From contig NZ_KZ454939.1 of the NCBI RefSeq assembly GCF_002797355.1, positions 25,233 to 82,732 of the forward strand: a stretch of DNA of 57,500 bases. Reading direction: 5' to 3'. Both the position numbers and the translations under genes were made by a program. Of the stretch, positions 34,531 through 43,393 are shown one piece after another. This DNA comes from Bacillus xiapuensis (lineage in GTDB: Bacteria > Bacillota > Bacilli > Bacillales > Domibacillaceae). The notes below the pieces were generated by a model. That model made no database searches and had not been told where the DNA came from. It saw nothing but the letters and a program-made list of their open reading frames with translations. How positions within the stretch are numbered: the first letter of the stretch is position 1; every line of letters begins with the position of its first letter.

Positions 34531-35691
34531 ATGAATTCTGTGCAAGCTTTCGTACAAACAGAGGAACAGCAGCAAGTGATTGATCAATTGCATAGACTGA
34601 AAGGGCAAATCATAGAAAGGGGAGTTCAGGCAGATCAAGAAAATGGCTTTCCTTTTGAAAGCTTTCAAGATTTATTATCCATGGGCTACAACCAGATGAC
34701 GCTGCCTAAGGAATACGGCGGAAAAGGTTTCGGCATTTATGGCATGCTTTTGTTTCAAGAAACACTTGCCAGCTTTGATGGGCCGACGGCTTTAGCGATC
34801 GGGTGGCAATTGGGAGTTGTGGGTGAGATTTATGAAAAACAGGCTTGGTCTGTGCATCAGCTGCAACAATTTGCAGACGAAATTGTCCATCATCGCGCTT
34901 TGGTTAACCGCGCTGTCAGCGAGGTGATTACAGGCAGTCCTACACGCGGGGGCCGTCCTGGAACAAACGCGGAGCTCGTCGATGGGAAGTGGCATATTTC
35001 AGGGAGAAAAAGCTTTATGACTCTTTCCTATGCGCTGACACATTATTTAACTTCCGCATGGATTGAAGAAAAGCAGGCCATCGGTTTCTTCTTAATTCCT
35101 AAAGAAACAGTGGGAGTGTCAATAGAGGAAACTTGGGATGTGATGGCCATGCGAGGAACAGCTAGCCATGATCTTATTTTGGATGATGTGATCGTACCGG
35201 AGGAGGCCTTAGTCGAAGTGAATGATGGGCCCCGAGGCAATAAGCTCAATGGCTGGGCTCTTCATATTCCAGCTGTCTATTTGGGCATCGCCCAGGCTGC
35301 CCGTGATTATGCGGTGCATTTTGCAAGCACTTATTCGCCCAACAGTCTTCCAGGCCCTATTGCGGAGCTTGCGCACGTTCAAGAAAAGTTGGGCCAAATC
35401 GAATTAAAGCTGATGAATGCGCGTCACTTCTTATACAGCGTGGCGAGCCGTTATGAAAATCCTGAAACACGCGCCTCCATCACTAATGAATTAGGAGCCG
35501 CGAAGTATATTGTGGTGAACCATGCCATCGACATTGTCGATTTAGCTATGCGCATTGCAGGGGCAAAAAGTCTGCACAACAGCAATCCGCTCAGCCGCTA
35601 TTATCGCGATGTGCGAGCCGGTCTGCACAATCCTCCAATGGATGACATGACGATCACGAAATTAGCACAAGAAGCTATCCGTCATCTGTAA
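34531..35691 (+). CDS. Acyl-CoA dehydrogenase-like flavoprotein (YdbM/SfnB-like)
   Basis: 386 aa. The acyl-CoA dehydrogenase fold is shown by MTLPKEYGGKGFGIYGMLLF, the middle beta domain (GKWHISGRKSFMTLSYALTH; GIEET-like WDVMAMRGTASHDLILDDV) and the C-terminal helical domain (RIAGAKSLHNSNPLSRYYRD). The usual catalytic Glu is not obvious. Members of this subgroup act as flavin-dependent monooxygenases or dehydrogenases in sulfur-compound use, and B. subtilis ydbM is CymR-controlled. Divergent placement from a cystine importer supports a sulfur-scavenging role by inference. GGAGGA precedes the ATG. Confidence 0.83.
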   Translation: MNSVQAFVQTEEQQQVIDQLHRLKGQIIERGVQADQENGFPFESFQDLLSMGYNQMTLPKEYGGKGFGIYGMLLFQETLASFDGPTALAIGWQLGVVGEIYEKQAWSVHQLQQFADEIVHHRALVNRAVSEVITGSPTRGGRPGTNAELVDGKWHISGRKSFMTLSYALTHYLTSAWIEEKQAIGFFLIPKETVGVSIEETWDVMAMRGTASHDLILDDVIVPEEALVEVNDGPRGNKLNGWALHIPAVYLGIAQAARDYAVHFASTYSPNSLPGPIAELAHVQEKLGQIELKLMNARHFLYSVASRYENPETRASITNELGAAKYIVVNHAIDIVDLAMRIAGAKSLHNSNPLSRYYRDVRAGLHNPPMDDMTITKLAQEAIRHL

Positions 35692-35712
35692 GGGGCCAGC
35701 ATTCATCTCTTC

Positions 35713-35779
35713 TTACAGATTTTCCGAATGAGAAAGTCCACACAAGTCGCAGACCGTCTTTAGACGTGGGAGTCTCAAA
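35713..35779 (+). mobile_element. 67-bp solo IS605-group unit 2 (TTAC...TCAAA)
   Basis: Differs from 28111-28177 at three C/T or G/A positions only. It begins TTACAGATTTTCCGAATG and ends GGGAGTCTCAAA, then continues into unrelated flank (GCTATCAATGG...). It lies 21 bases after the acyl-CoA dehydrogenase-like gene in the same orientation, so the upstream transcript would pass through it. Confidence 0.7.
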
Positions 35780-36264
35780 GCTATCAATGGAATTAAAAAA
35801 GACGGCCTCAGTTTAATACAGAAATTCTTTTTTTGAATCAGCCTAGTCTTTTTTAGAAAGGTTTCTGTTGCAGGACGTTTGTTTCACTTATGGAATAATA
35901 CCATTTATAACAGTATTTGAAGATCGGCCCTTTGATCCCGCAAAATTATAGAGGAAGGTAATTTTTCCCGAATATCATAATGGCTTTCGTTGTTCTTTGT
36001 ATTTTAAGCCTTAATAAAGAAAAAAGGGTGAGTACAGGGGCCCGTAATAACAACACCCAATAGTATTTGTATTAAAACGCCGTTATAGGGCGTTTTTTCT
36101 TTGCTTTAATGAAATAATTTTAGTAACGCCATTCCTTGTTTTTGTTGAACGAAGTAATCCCAATAAGGCCTTTTTAAAATTGAAATACTAAAGTTTAATA
36201 AGTATTTATTTGGAAACACTACTTTTATGAATAACAACTTCATGTTTTATAAAGGGGGATTCAA
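35780..36264. other. Intergenic stretch before the DUF2243 gene
   Basis: No gene recognised. AAAACGCC / GGGCGTTTT at 36074-36097 with a following T-run is a good small terminator. Confidence 0.4.
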
Positions 36265-36715
36265 ATGAATATTATGACGGATATGAGGAAGAACGGAACC
36301 TTACGGGGATCATTTTTATTAGGTATCGGGCTAATTGGTATGCTGGACGGCATCATTTTTCACCAAATTCTTCAGTGGCACAGTATCTATATGCATACCA
36401 ACCGTTTTAATCAAATTGTAAGTGATGGTCTTTTCCATTTACTAGTGACGATCGTTATTTTTTTGGGGCGCAGTTGTTTTATGGAAAACCAGTCCTAATG
36501 ATCAAAGCAATATAGTATTCATTAGCGGTTTGCTCTTTGGAGGAGGGCTTTTTAATTTTTTTGAAGGGATTATCAATCATCATATCTTGCAAATTCACCA
36601 CGTTAAACCTGGGGCATATCAGCTCTACTATGACCTGGCTTTTGATTTTGCAGGTTTAGCTATGGTTTTAATCGGTATATGGCTTTATAACGCTCATAAA
36701 AAAGTCAGTAACTAA
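36265..36715 (+). pseudogene. DUF2243 membrane protein, interrupted by a frameshift
   Basis: Frame 1 (36265-36498) gives GSFLLGIGLIGMLDGIIFHQ then ILQWH and DGLFHLLVTIVIF. The reading then continues one base shifted as WGAVVLWKTSPNDQSNIVFI, then LLFGGGLFNFFEGIINHHIL and QIHHV, ending at 36715. Joined, this is a complete DUF2243 protein of about 150 aa with four helices and conserved D-G-x-x-x-H-Q and E-G-x-x-x-H-H motifs. The break lies in the T7 run at about 36459. It may be a real mutation, a slippage switch or a sequencing error. Confidence 0.8.
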
Positions 36716-36786
36716 AATACTCATACAATTACTCAGTTCTTTAATCGAAAAAAGTTGTAAATAAAGCGATTACATTTGACTATAAG

Positions 36787-36828
36787 AATAGCATTGCATC
36801 TTTCCCTGTGCAATGCTATTCCTTTTTA
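36787..36828 (+). terminator. Terminator after the DUF2243 gene
   Basis: AATAGCATTGCA (36787-36798) pairs with TGCAATGCTATT (36809-36820), then CCTTTTT. Confidence 0.88.
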
Positions 36829-36868
36829 ATTCCTTCAGCATGTAGCCGCTTAAAGGATTACGTTTTCT

Positions 36869-37017
36869 TTATTTCTTTAAAACAAGCTCCGTGAGATCTT
36901 CCAGCTCTGTACATCCTCTTTTATTCCTTGAAATGCCCTTTGCATTGTCCTTAACATAATCAGAGCACCATTTTTGCAGTTTAGGAGAGTGAGTATAAAC
37001 AGGAAACCTCTTCGGCA
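36869..37017 (-). pseudogene. C-terminal remnant of an unidentified gene
   Basis: The minus strand reads LPKRFPVYTHSPKLQKWCSD, then DNAKGISRNKRGCTELEDL and a stop at 36869. The composition is protein-like and the frame is open for about 49 codons, but there is no start or ribosome site. I do not recognise the family. Confidence 0.4.
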
Positions 37018-37217
37018 GGGGGTTCTTAGCTGCTTTGAAGGCAAAGGTTTAGCTCTACTTCACGGAAGCGAGCAGTGTATGAGTAGGAATATCGTATTAA
37101 ATATGGCAAAATATACATGTATATAAAAAGATTCAGAGTGTGGCGGCCGTTGGGACAAGGAATGCTAGTTTCCAGTAGATGAGCAGGAAATCATGTAAGC
37201 AGGCGAGGAGGCTTGAA

Positions 37218-39842
37218 ATGGAATTCTATCAGCATAGCAAAGAAGAAGTGTTGCAGAAAACGGGTTCCAGTGAACAGGGGTTATCGAGTGAAGAAGTACA
37301 ATTGCGCCTGAAGCGGGATGGCTATAATGAGATGAAAGACCAAGAAAGGGTGCCGGTGTATCAGCTGTTTTTGGAAACGTTTAAGGATCCGATGGTCATC
37401 GTCCTTCTAGGGGCGGCAGGGGTGCAAATTCTGATCGGCGAAATAGCTGAGTCGCTCATTATTTTTCTCGTTCTGCTCCTTAATTCAGTGATTAGTGTAG
37501 TGCAGACAAGAAAAGCCGAAAGCTCTTTAGAGGCGTTAAAGGAGATGTCGGCCCCGAAAGCGAAGGTAATGCGGGATGGAAGCAAGCGGATAATAGCAGC
37601 AAAAGAGCTTGTTCAAGGCGATATTGTCTTTCTTGAAGCCGGGGATTACGTGCCTGCGGACGGACGAGTGGTAGAAAGCGGATCGCTGAAAGTCAATGAA
37701 GGCATGCTGACAGGTGAATCAGAGGCGGTCGAGAAAATAACGGACGCGATTGAAGAAGAGGCGGGACTCGGTGATCGCCGCAATATGGTATTTAGCGGAT
37801 CTCTGGTTGTTTACGGACGGGGTACTTTTGCTGTGACGGGGACGGCCGAGCGCACGGAAGTAGGAAAAATTGCTGATATGCTTGCAGCAGCGGAGCAAAA
37901 GGAAACGCCGCTGCAGCGAAAGCTGGATGCTTTCAGCAAAAAGCTCGGCGTTGGGATCCTATTGCTTTGTTTCGTGATTTTTGCCGTGCAAGCCGCGCGT
38001 ATTTGGCTCGGCGGCAATGAAGCGGACATGACAGCGGCTTTGCTGGATGCGCTGATGTTTTCCGTCGCTGTTGCGGTTGCAGCCATCCCGGAAGCGCTGC
38101 AATCCATCGTTACGATCGTTCTTGCGGTCGGCACCAACAAAATGGCGAAGCAGCATGCCATTATTAGAAAACTTCCCGCTGTGGAAACATTAGGATCTGC
38201 GAAAATCATTTGTACAGATAAAACGGGCACCCTCACACAAAATAAAATGACGGTGACCGATCATTTTCTCCCGAATAAACAAGGGCCATTGCCGGAGCTT
38301 GCGGATGACTGGGATGAATCAGAGCGATGGCTCGTTCGCATCGCGGCCCTTTGCAATGATTCATACCTTAATAAAGACGGGCAGGATGTGGGAGATCCGA
38401 CTGAGGCGGCTTTGATCCATTTTGCTAATCAGCATGCACATGATTATGAAGAGCTGCGTGCGCAGTATCGTCGAATAGCAGAGATTCCGTTTGATTCCGA
38501 CCGCAAGTTAATGTCTACTGTGCATCACATCGACGGGGACACGATGATGCTGACCAAAGGAGGCCCCGATGTTATGTTCCAGCGTGCCGGCTATGTGCTG
38601 GCGGATGGGAAGGAACAGCCGATGACCGAGCATTGGCTGAAGCGCTTTGAGGAAGCAAATGAGCGCTTTTCGAACCAGGCGTTAAGGGTGCTGGCATACG
38701 GCTATAAACGTTTGCCGCAAGGAAGGGGGAAAATTGGCCGCGAGGAAGAGCGTGATCTCGTTTTAGTCGGTTTAACCGCGATGATGGACCCGCCGCGAGA
38801 AGCCGTTTATGGCTCGGTCGATGAAGCGAAAAAAGCCGGCATTCGGACGATCATGATTACGGGGGATCATAAAACAACGGCGCAGGCCATCGGCCGCGAC
38901 ATTGGTTTAATGGGTGAAAAGGATGCAGCGGTTACTGGTCAAGAGCTCGATCAAATGTCTGATGAAGAGCTTGATCAAAAGCTGGATGCCATCTCCGTGT
39001 ACGCGCGTGTATCGCCGGAGAATAAAATCCGCATTGTCCGGGCTTGGCAGAAAAAAGCGGCGGTTACCGCGATGACGGGTGACGGGGTGAATGATGCTCC
39101 AGCACTAAAGCAGGCGGATATAGGAATTGCGATGGGAAGCGGCACTGATGTGGCGAAGGATGCGGCGGCGATGATCTTGACAGACGATAATTTTGTTTCA
39201 ATCATCCAGGCTGTTCGAGTCGGAAGAACGGTGTTTGATAATATTAAGAAGGCGATTAGCTATTTGTTTGCCGGCAATTTAGGAGCGATTATCGCCATTT
39301 TATATGCGGTCATGTTTAACTTGCCGAATCCATTCACCGCTCTGCAACTGTTATTTATTAATCTTGTGAATGATTCGCTGCCTGCAATTGCTTTAGGAGT
39401 AGAGAAGCCGGAGCCGAATGTTATGCGAAAGCCGCCCAGACCGCTGGATGAGGGGATCTTCGCTGGGGGAATGAGGAAAGCGGTGCTGATACGCGGGACG
39501 CTGATCGGAGTAGCTGTAATCATTTCGTTCTATATCGGTTTATCGCATTCCGATGAGATGGGAGTGGCGATGGCCTTTACGACGCTGATCTTATCAAGAA
39601 CGCTGCAAACCTTTGCTGCCCGGTCCAATACGCAAACGGCCTTTCAATTTGGCTTCTTCAGCAATAAGTATGTTATAGGCGCTGTCATTCTGGGATTTAT
39701 CCTATACGGTATGACCGTGCTGCCGTGGACTCGTTCTGTTTTCAGTATCCCGTCTGCGTTTGGTATTATAGATTGGCTGCAGGCGGCGACGTTGGCCTTC
39801 GCAGCGGTCATTTTGATGGAGCTTGCCAAGAAGCTCCCATAG
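37218..39842 (+). CDS. Calcium-translocating P-type ATPase (SERCA-like)
   Basis: 874 aa. The actuator motif is LTGESEAVEK and the phosphorylation site Asp334 lies in DKTGTLTQNKMT. The nucleotide-binding Lys is in MLTKGGPD and the hinge is TGDGVNDAPALKQADIGIAM. M4 has VAAIPEAL with the Glu of a type-II Ca2+ site. There are ten predicted membrane helices, with M5-M10 in the last 200 residues (NLVNDSLPAIALG). It pumps Ca2+ out of the cytoplasm. ATG 37218 is used since GAGGAGG precedes it; upstream in-frame codons lack a site. It resembles YloB of B. subtilis. Confidence 0.93.
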   Translation: MEFYQHSKEEVLQKTGSSEQGLSSEEVQLRLKRDGYNEMKDQERVPVYQLFLETFKDPMVIVLLGAAGVQILIGEIAESLIIFLVLLLNSVISVVQTRKAESSLEALKEMSAPKAKVMRDGSKRIIAAKELVQGDIVFLEAGDYVPADGRVVESGSLKVNEGMLTGESEAVEKITDAIEEEAGLGDRRNMVFSGSLVVYGRGTFAVTGTAERTEVGKIADMLAAAEQKETPLQRKLDAFSKKLGVGILLLCFVIFAVQAARIWLGGNEADMTAALLDALMFSVAVAVAAIPEALQSIVTIVLAVGTNKMAKQHAIIRKLPAVETLGSAKIICTDKTGTLTQNKMTVTDHFLPNKQGPLPELADDWDESERWLVRIAALCNDSYLNKDGQDVGDPTEAALIHFANQHAHDYEELRAQYRRIAEIPFDSDRKLMSTVHHIDGDTMMLTKGGPDVMFQRAGYVLADGKEQPMTEHWLKRFEEANERFSNQALRVLAYGYKRLPQGRGKIGREEERDLVLVGLTAMMDPPREAVYGSVDEAKKAGIRTIMITGDHKTTAQAIGRDIGLMGEKDAAVTGQELDQMSDEELDQKLDAISVYARVSPENKIRIVRAWQKKAAVTAMTGDGVNDAPALKQADIGIAMGSGTDVAKDAAAMILTDDNFVSIIQAVRVGRTVFDNIKKAISYLFAGNLGAIIAILYAVMFNLPNPFTALQLLFINLVNDSLPAIALGVEKPEPNVMRKPPRPLDEGIFAGGMRKAVLIRGTLIGVAVIISFYIGLSHSDEMGVAMAFTTLILSRTLQTFAARSNTQTAFQFGFFSNKYVIGAVILGFILYGMTVLPWTRSVFSIPSAFGIIDWLQAATLAFAAVILMELAKKLP

Positions 39843-39860
39843 TATATGGAGGCAGTCATT

Positions 39861-40892
39861 ATGGATATTACAACGATGAAAAAAGTGATGGAGCAATTTT
39901 CGGAAGAAGAAGTGAAATCCCTGCTATTTCAAGTCTTTTTAAGAGCGGATCTCTGCAAAGAAACAGCTTATTCAGAAAAAGAGCTTGCCAAGGACTTGCA
40001 GAGTATATTCGAATCTATGCGCCAGCTGGCAAAAGAACGATCAGAAGTGGATCAACCAAAACATGATCAAAAGGTCCATATTCTTTTTTCTGATTCAGCT
40101 GCCGGGGGAGTAAAAGAAGTTTTAAAGAAGAGCGGGGCTATTCATAAGGAAACAGTCATCTCCTTTTGGGAGGATTTTTCAAACGGCCCTGTTTGGAAAC
40201 TGCACGAAAAGTCAGGGGAGGCATCCCGGTTTGCTTGGAAGCAGCAAGCTATGTACAAAGAAGATGAAGTGCTTCAGCTATACAAACAAACATTTCAAAA
40301 GGCGGTTCTCCAAATCCATTCCATCCCTGAAGGAGTGCCCATTGCGATTTGGGCTGGGGAAAACGCTCATGAGCAGACCGGCCTAAGATACGTGGTTTAT
40401 CTATTAAGAGAAAAAGATAATCCAGTGACGCTTATCCATACATCTAAGCATGGCGAGGAGCTGCTGAATCAACAGAATCAAGGTTTAAGTACGGGGGCAT
40501 TATCAACTGAAAAGCTTCAAAGCTTCTATGAACAAAGCATGGGTGAGCCAGTTCTTTCTCAAGAAGAGCGTAAAGACTTAGAAAAAGAATGGAAGCTTTT
40601 ATCGGAAAATCCAGACACGTTAAGGATTTGGAGAAATGCCAGCATACAAATGGTTCCTGAGGACTGCTATGATTCATTGATTATTCAAAAAGCGCAAGAT
40701 CTGCACAGGAAGCAAGGCTTGCAAGATTTTATGAAATCAGCGCGATTGATTGGCGAAGTGCTGGGGGAATTAGATCAGTGTGTTGGGTGTGAATTTTTGG
40801 AATATCGGCTAAGAAAGCTGATAGAAGATGGTGTGTTCGAAGCGAAAGGCAGTCTGAAAGCTATGCGGTATTATAGTGTGAAATTGCTTTAG
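39861..40892 (+). CDS. DUF1835 (plus DUF3658-like) protein
   Basis: About 343 aa, soluble. An N-terminal helical region of about 70 residues is followed by DUF1835: VHILFSDSAAGGVKEVLKKS, ISFWEDFSNGPVW, IPIAIWAGENAHEQTGLRYV. The C-terminal part is DUF3658-like: LEKEWKLLSENPDTLRIW, VPEDCYDSLI, LIGEVLGELDQCVGCEFLEY. Function unknown. ATG 39861 follows GGAGG. It begins 18 bases after the Ca2+ ATPase gene and is probably cotranscribed. Confidence 0.82.
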   Translation: MDITTMKKVMEQFSEEEVKSLLFQVFLRADLCKETAYSEKELAKDLQSIFESMRQLAKERSEVDQPKHDQKVHILFSDSAAGGVKEVLKKSGAIHKETVISFWEDFSNGPVWKLHEKSGEASRFAWKQQAMYKEDEVLQLYKQTFQKAVLQIHSIPEGVPIAIWAGENAHEQTGLRYVVYLLREKDNPVTLIHTSKHGEELLNQQNQGLSTGALSTEKLQSFYEQSMGEPVLSQEERKDLEKEWKLLSENPDTLRIWRNASIQMVPEDCYDSLIIQKAQDLHRKQGLQDFMKSARLIGEVLGELDQCVGCEFLEYRLRKLIEDGVFEAKGSLKAMRYYSVKLL

Positions 40893-41063
40893 TTCGGACT
40901 TTGCCGATTTCACAGAATCACTTACAGGGAGCAGACAGGACGTTTGTTTGAAGTATTCAATTATTAGGTTAGTGCTCATTAATCAACTTCTGTCTGTTCT
41001 TTGGGCTTGATAAAGGACCGACTGTGAAACATTGTGATTTCCCGGTCAAATTGGAGGTGCTGC

Positions 41064-42068
41064 ATGTATCTTTTAAATATTGAAAATAGATTTTCTGCCA
41101 CAATAGAGGAAGATTTATATGAAAGGCGCATGAAAGAAATTGCTCGGCAAAAGCGGCAGCTGTTTCACTATTTTCTTCGTCGTGCGGGAGCAATGATCGT
41201 ATATGTGAATGGTCAGAAAAGTGAAATTCAGCGCATCCGGCAAATACTTCATTCGAAAGCTGGAGAGGTAGTAAAGATCAAAGAGGCTGAACACGAGTAT
41301 AGTCTCCTCATTCGTTTATCGGCTCAAGTGGTCGGCAGCATTTTGGAGAATGAAGAAGTGTTCAATCAAACCTGCTGCATTCATTTGCTGGATGCCCAAG
41401 AGAAGACGGCTGCAATCTTTCACCAAGGGGCAATTTTTTATGAGGCGCCGAGTGATTTGCCAGCCGTTGATTATGAACGAAAGGATAGCGAGCCGAAATA
41501 TTTAACAGTCTTTACTGACAGTGAGGCAGATGGCATCGAAGTGAAAAATGCGGCACACACTTTTCATATTTGCGGTGAGGCGGATGACTACGTAAAGGCA
41601 ACGGAAGAATTGGCCAAAGCTTTGGCTAAAGAGCTGTTTGATTACCCTTTCTACCTTCACTTTGAAGCCTATGACGATATGAAGGAGGAGTTAATGCGTG
41701 AATGGCAGCCGCAAAACATTCGCTATCAGCATACAAACCGAACGGTGCTTACGATGACAAATGGGTGCACGTATCATGCCGAAGTGCCGGCGTTTTCCCT
41801 CGCTATTCATAATGAAGAAGAACTGGAAGAGTTTTTGGCTGAATTATTTTATTTACCGGCGCAAAATGAAGCTTTTACGCTGAGTCAGCGGCCGCATATG
41901 ACCTACTGTGACGGCTATCAATCAATTGATTTAAAAGATGGGGAGGCAGTCATTGCTTTTGGTCATGATGCCCAAGGCTGCATTGTATACAGCAATAAAG
42001 AATGTTTTAGTAAGCTTGCACACATCAAGAGGACTATAACGAATGGCTGGATTGTTGAGTTCTCCTGA
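41064..42068 (+). CDS. Hypothetical protein, 334 aa
   Basis: Soluble, acidic. GGAGGTG precedes the ATG at 41064, giving MYLLNIENRFSATIEEDLYE. There are no membrane helices or signal. Several Cys/His-containing segments are present (NQTCCIHLLDAQ, AHTFHICGEADDY, GCTYHAEVP), but no motif set I can name. It follows the DUF1835 gene in the same direction after 171 bases. The reading frame is well supported by length, ribosome site and composition. Confidence 0.7.
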   Translation: MYLLNIENRFSATIEEDLYERRMKEIARQKRQLFHYFLRRAGAMIVYVNGQKSEIQRIRQILHSKAGEVVKIKEAEHEYSLLIRLSAQVVGSILENEEVFNQTCCIHLLDAQEKTAAIFHQGAIFYEAPSDLPAVDYERKDSEPKYLTVFTDSEADGIEVKNAAHTFHICGEADDYVKATEELAKALAKELFDYPFYLHFEAYDDMKEELMREWQPQNIRYQHTNRTVLTMTNGCTYHAEVPAFSLAIHNEEELEEFLAELFYLPAQNEAFTLSQRPHMTYCDGYQSIDLKDGEAVIAFGHDAQGCIVYSNKECFSKLAHIKRTITNGWIVEFS

Positions 42069-42098
42069 GCATTTTGGCTGTTAAGGAAAGAGTGACCG

Positions 42099-42941
42099 CT
42101 AAAACAGCTGATGATAAGCCATCATGAAATATGTTACGTATTGGCTAAAGGAAATCGAGCTTTCATTATGGTGAATCACCCCGTGCGGTATTTTGTTGGT
42201 TCGCGGCAGCAGCGATAGCTGAGCCAAGCGGTTAAACCCTGGCCGTGTAACCGAATTCGTCAAATAGGCGGATTGCTGGCTTCCCGGCTTTCTTTTTTTA
42301 TTTAAAGTCCCGATGAATTGCTCGGCAGTTCCTATTCCGATGCCATGGCCAAAATAGGTTCCATCCTCAAGAACGACAGCATTTTCCCCTCTCCACCAAG
42401 AGGTTTTTGGATGAAAGTCCGGGTTGTTAAAATAGACGACATCGCCAGGTAAATGATGATTCGTGTGAATGGTATGAATACCGAGATCCGGATCGGCATG
42501 CCAGCTGTATACATAAAGCGACTGGAACCATTGGTTAAATGCCTGCTCTCCTATGCTCGTTAAGACCGCATGATAGTAGATCAGCATCATGGCCGTGGCA
42601 CACTCAAAGCCATACAACGAGCTGTTTAGATAGACATCTTGAATGGCCTGCGACGGGAGTGCACCGCTTCTGAGCAGAAACCCTCCGGTCCTGGTTACGC
42701 GCCAATACTTAGGGTTGGCGTGTGCTTTGGAAAAGGTCTTAAACGATGCCTGCCCTGCGTTCATCGCCTTGGCGGTGATGAGAATATTTTTTCGCAGCTT
42801 AAGTTCAAAGGCTAATTCTCTTGCGGATGGGTACGAATAGAGGAGTGGCTGTTTCACCATTCGCTCTAGAATGACTCGCTCTATCCGCTCCTTTGGCCAC
42901 TCGCTGCTTGGGTGAAACGGCCGCCCTGCCAGTTGAATCAT
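42099..42941 (-). CDS. tgl: Protein-glutamine gamma-glutamyltransferase (spore coat Tgl)
   Basis: 280 aa. It cross-links spore-coat proteins by forming epsilon-(gamma-glutamyl)lysine bonds. The catalytic Cys114 lies in GFECATAMM; other conserved parts are YWRVTRTGGFLL, HHLPGDVVYFNNPDFHPKTS, WRGENAVVLEDGTYFGHGIG and RKPGSQQSAYLTN. It is longer than the 245-aa B. subtilis enzyme by about 35 residues at the C-terminus. AAGGAGGAG precedes the ATG. Its presence indicates a spore former; expression late in sporulation is expected. Confidence 0.95.
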   Translation of the reverse strand: MIQLAGRPFHPSSEWPKERIERVILERMVKQPLLYSYPSARELAFELKLRKNILITAKAMNAGQASFKTFSKAHANPKYWRVTRTGGFLLRSGALPSQAIQDVYLNSSLYGFECATAMMLIYYHAVLTSIGEQAFNQWFQSLYVYSWHADPDLGIHTIHTNHHLPGDVVYFNNPDFHPKTSWWRGENAVVLEDGTYFGHGIGIGTAEQFIGTLNKKRKPGSQQSAYLTNSVTRPGFNRLAQLSLLPRTNKIPHGVIHHNESSISFSQYVTYFMMAYHQLF

Positions 42942-43047
42942 GCGCTCTCCTCCTTTCTAAGTATAGAAAGTTTCAATTACTACTAATCTATTCGGTTCCT
43001 GTTTTTATATTCCGCAAGCGCAGACCACAGCTGTTTGAAGGTCCGCC

Positions 43048-43230
43048 TCATTTGTACTCTATCACGATCATATCCCAATACTGCAATGATGGAACGGTAA
43101 AGGTTACTTTATCTCCCGTTTGTTTAAAAGGGAGATTAACCGGCTTGGCTGAGGCTTGATCAGGTGTGGCCAGCCAAATTTTGAGAATGTCCTTTTCATT
43201 TCTGATTTTCGGAGTGTCTGATTCGTCCGC
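43048..43230 (-). pseudogene. C-terminal remnant of a GH66-like (dextranase / cycloisomaltooligosaccharide) enzyme
   Basis: The minus strand encodes ILKIWLATPDQASAKPVNLP, FKQTGDKVTFTVPSLQYWDM and IVIEYK before a stop. This resembles the beta-sandwich end of GH66-type enzymes. The frame is closed by a stop just upstream of 43230, and no start exists, so the rest of the gene has been lost. Confidence 0.55.
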
Positions 43231-43393
43231 TTATTTTAAATGATTGAAAATTTTCGGTATTGTGACATTTTTCACGTTACTTTATTACTGTATTTGCTAC
43301 AATGAATGAAAAAAGGAAGCGATGAATATTCTTTTGTGATGGGCGCTTGAAGGAATAGGAGCTAGTAGCGCAACCGGCCTTACTGGAGGTAGA

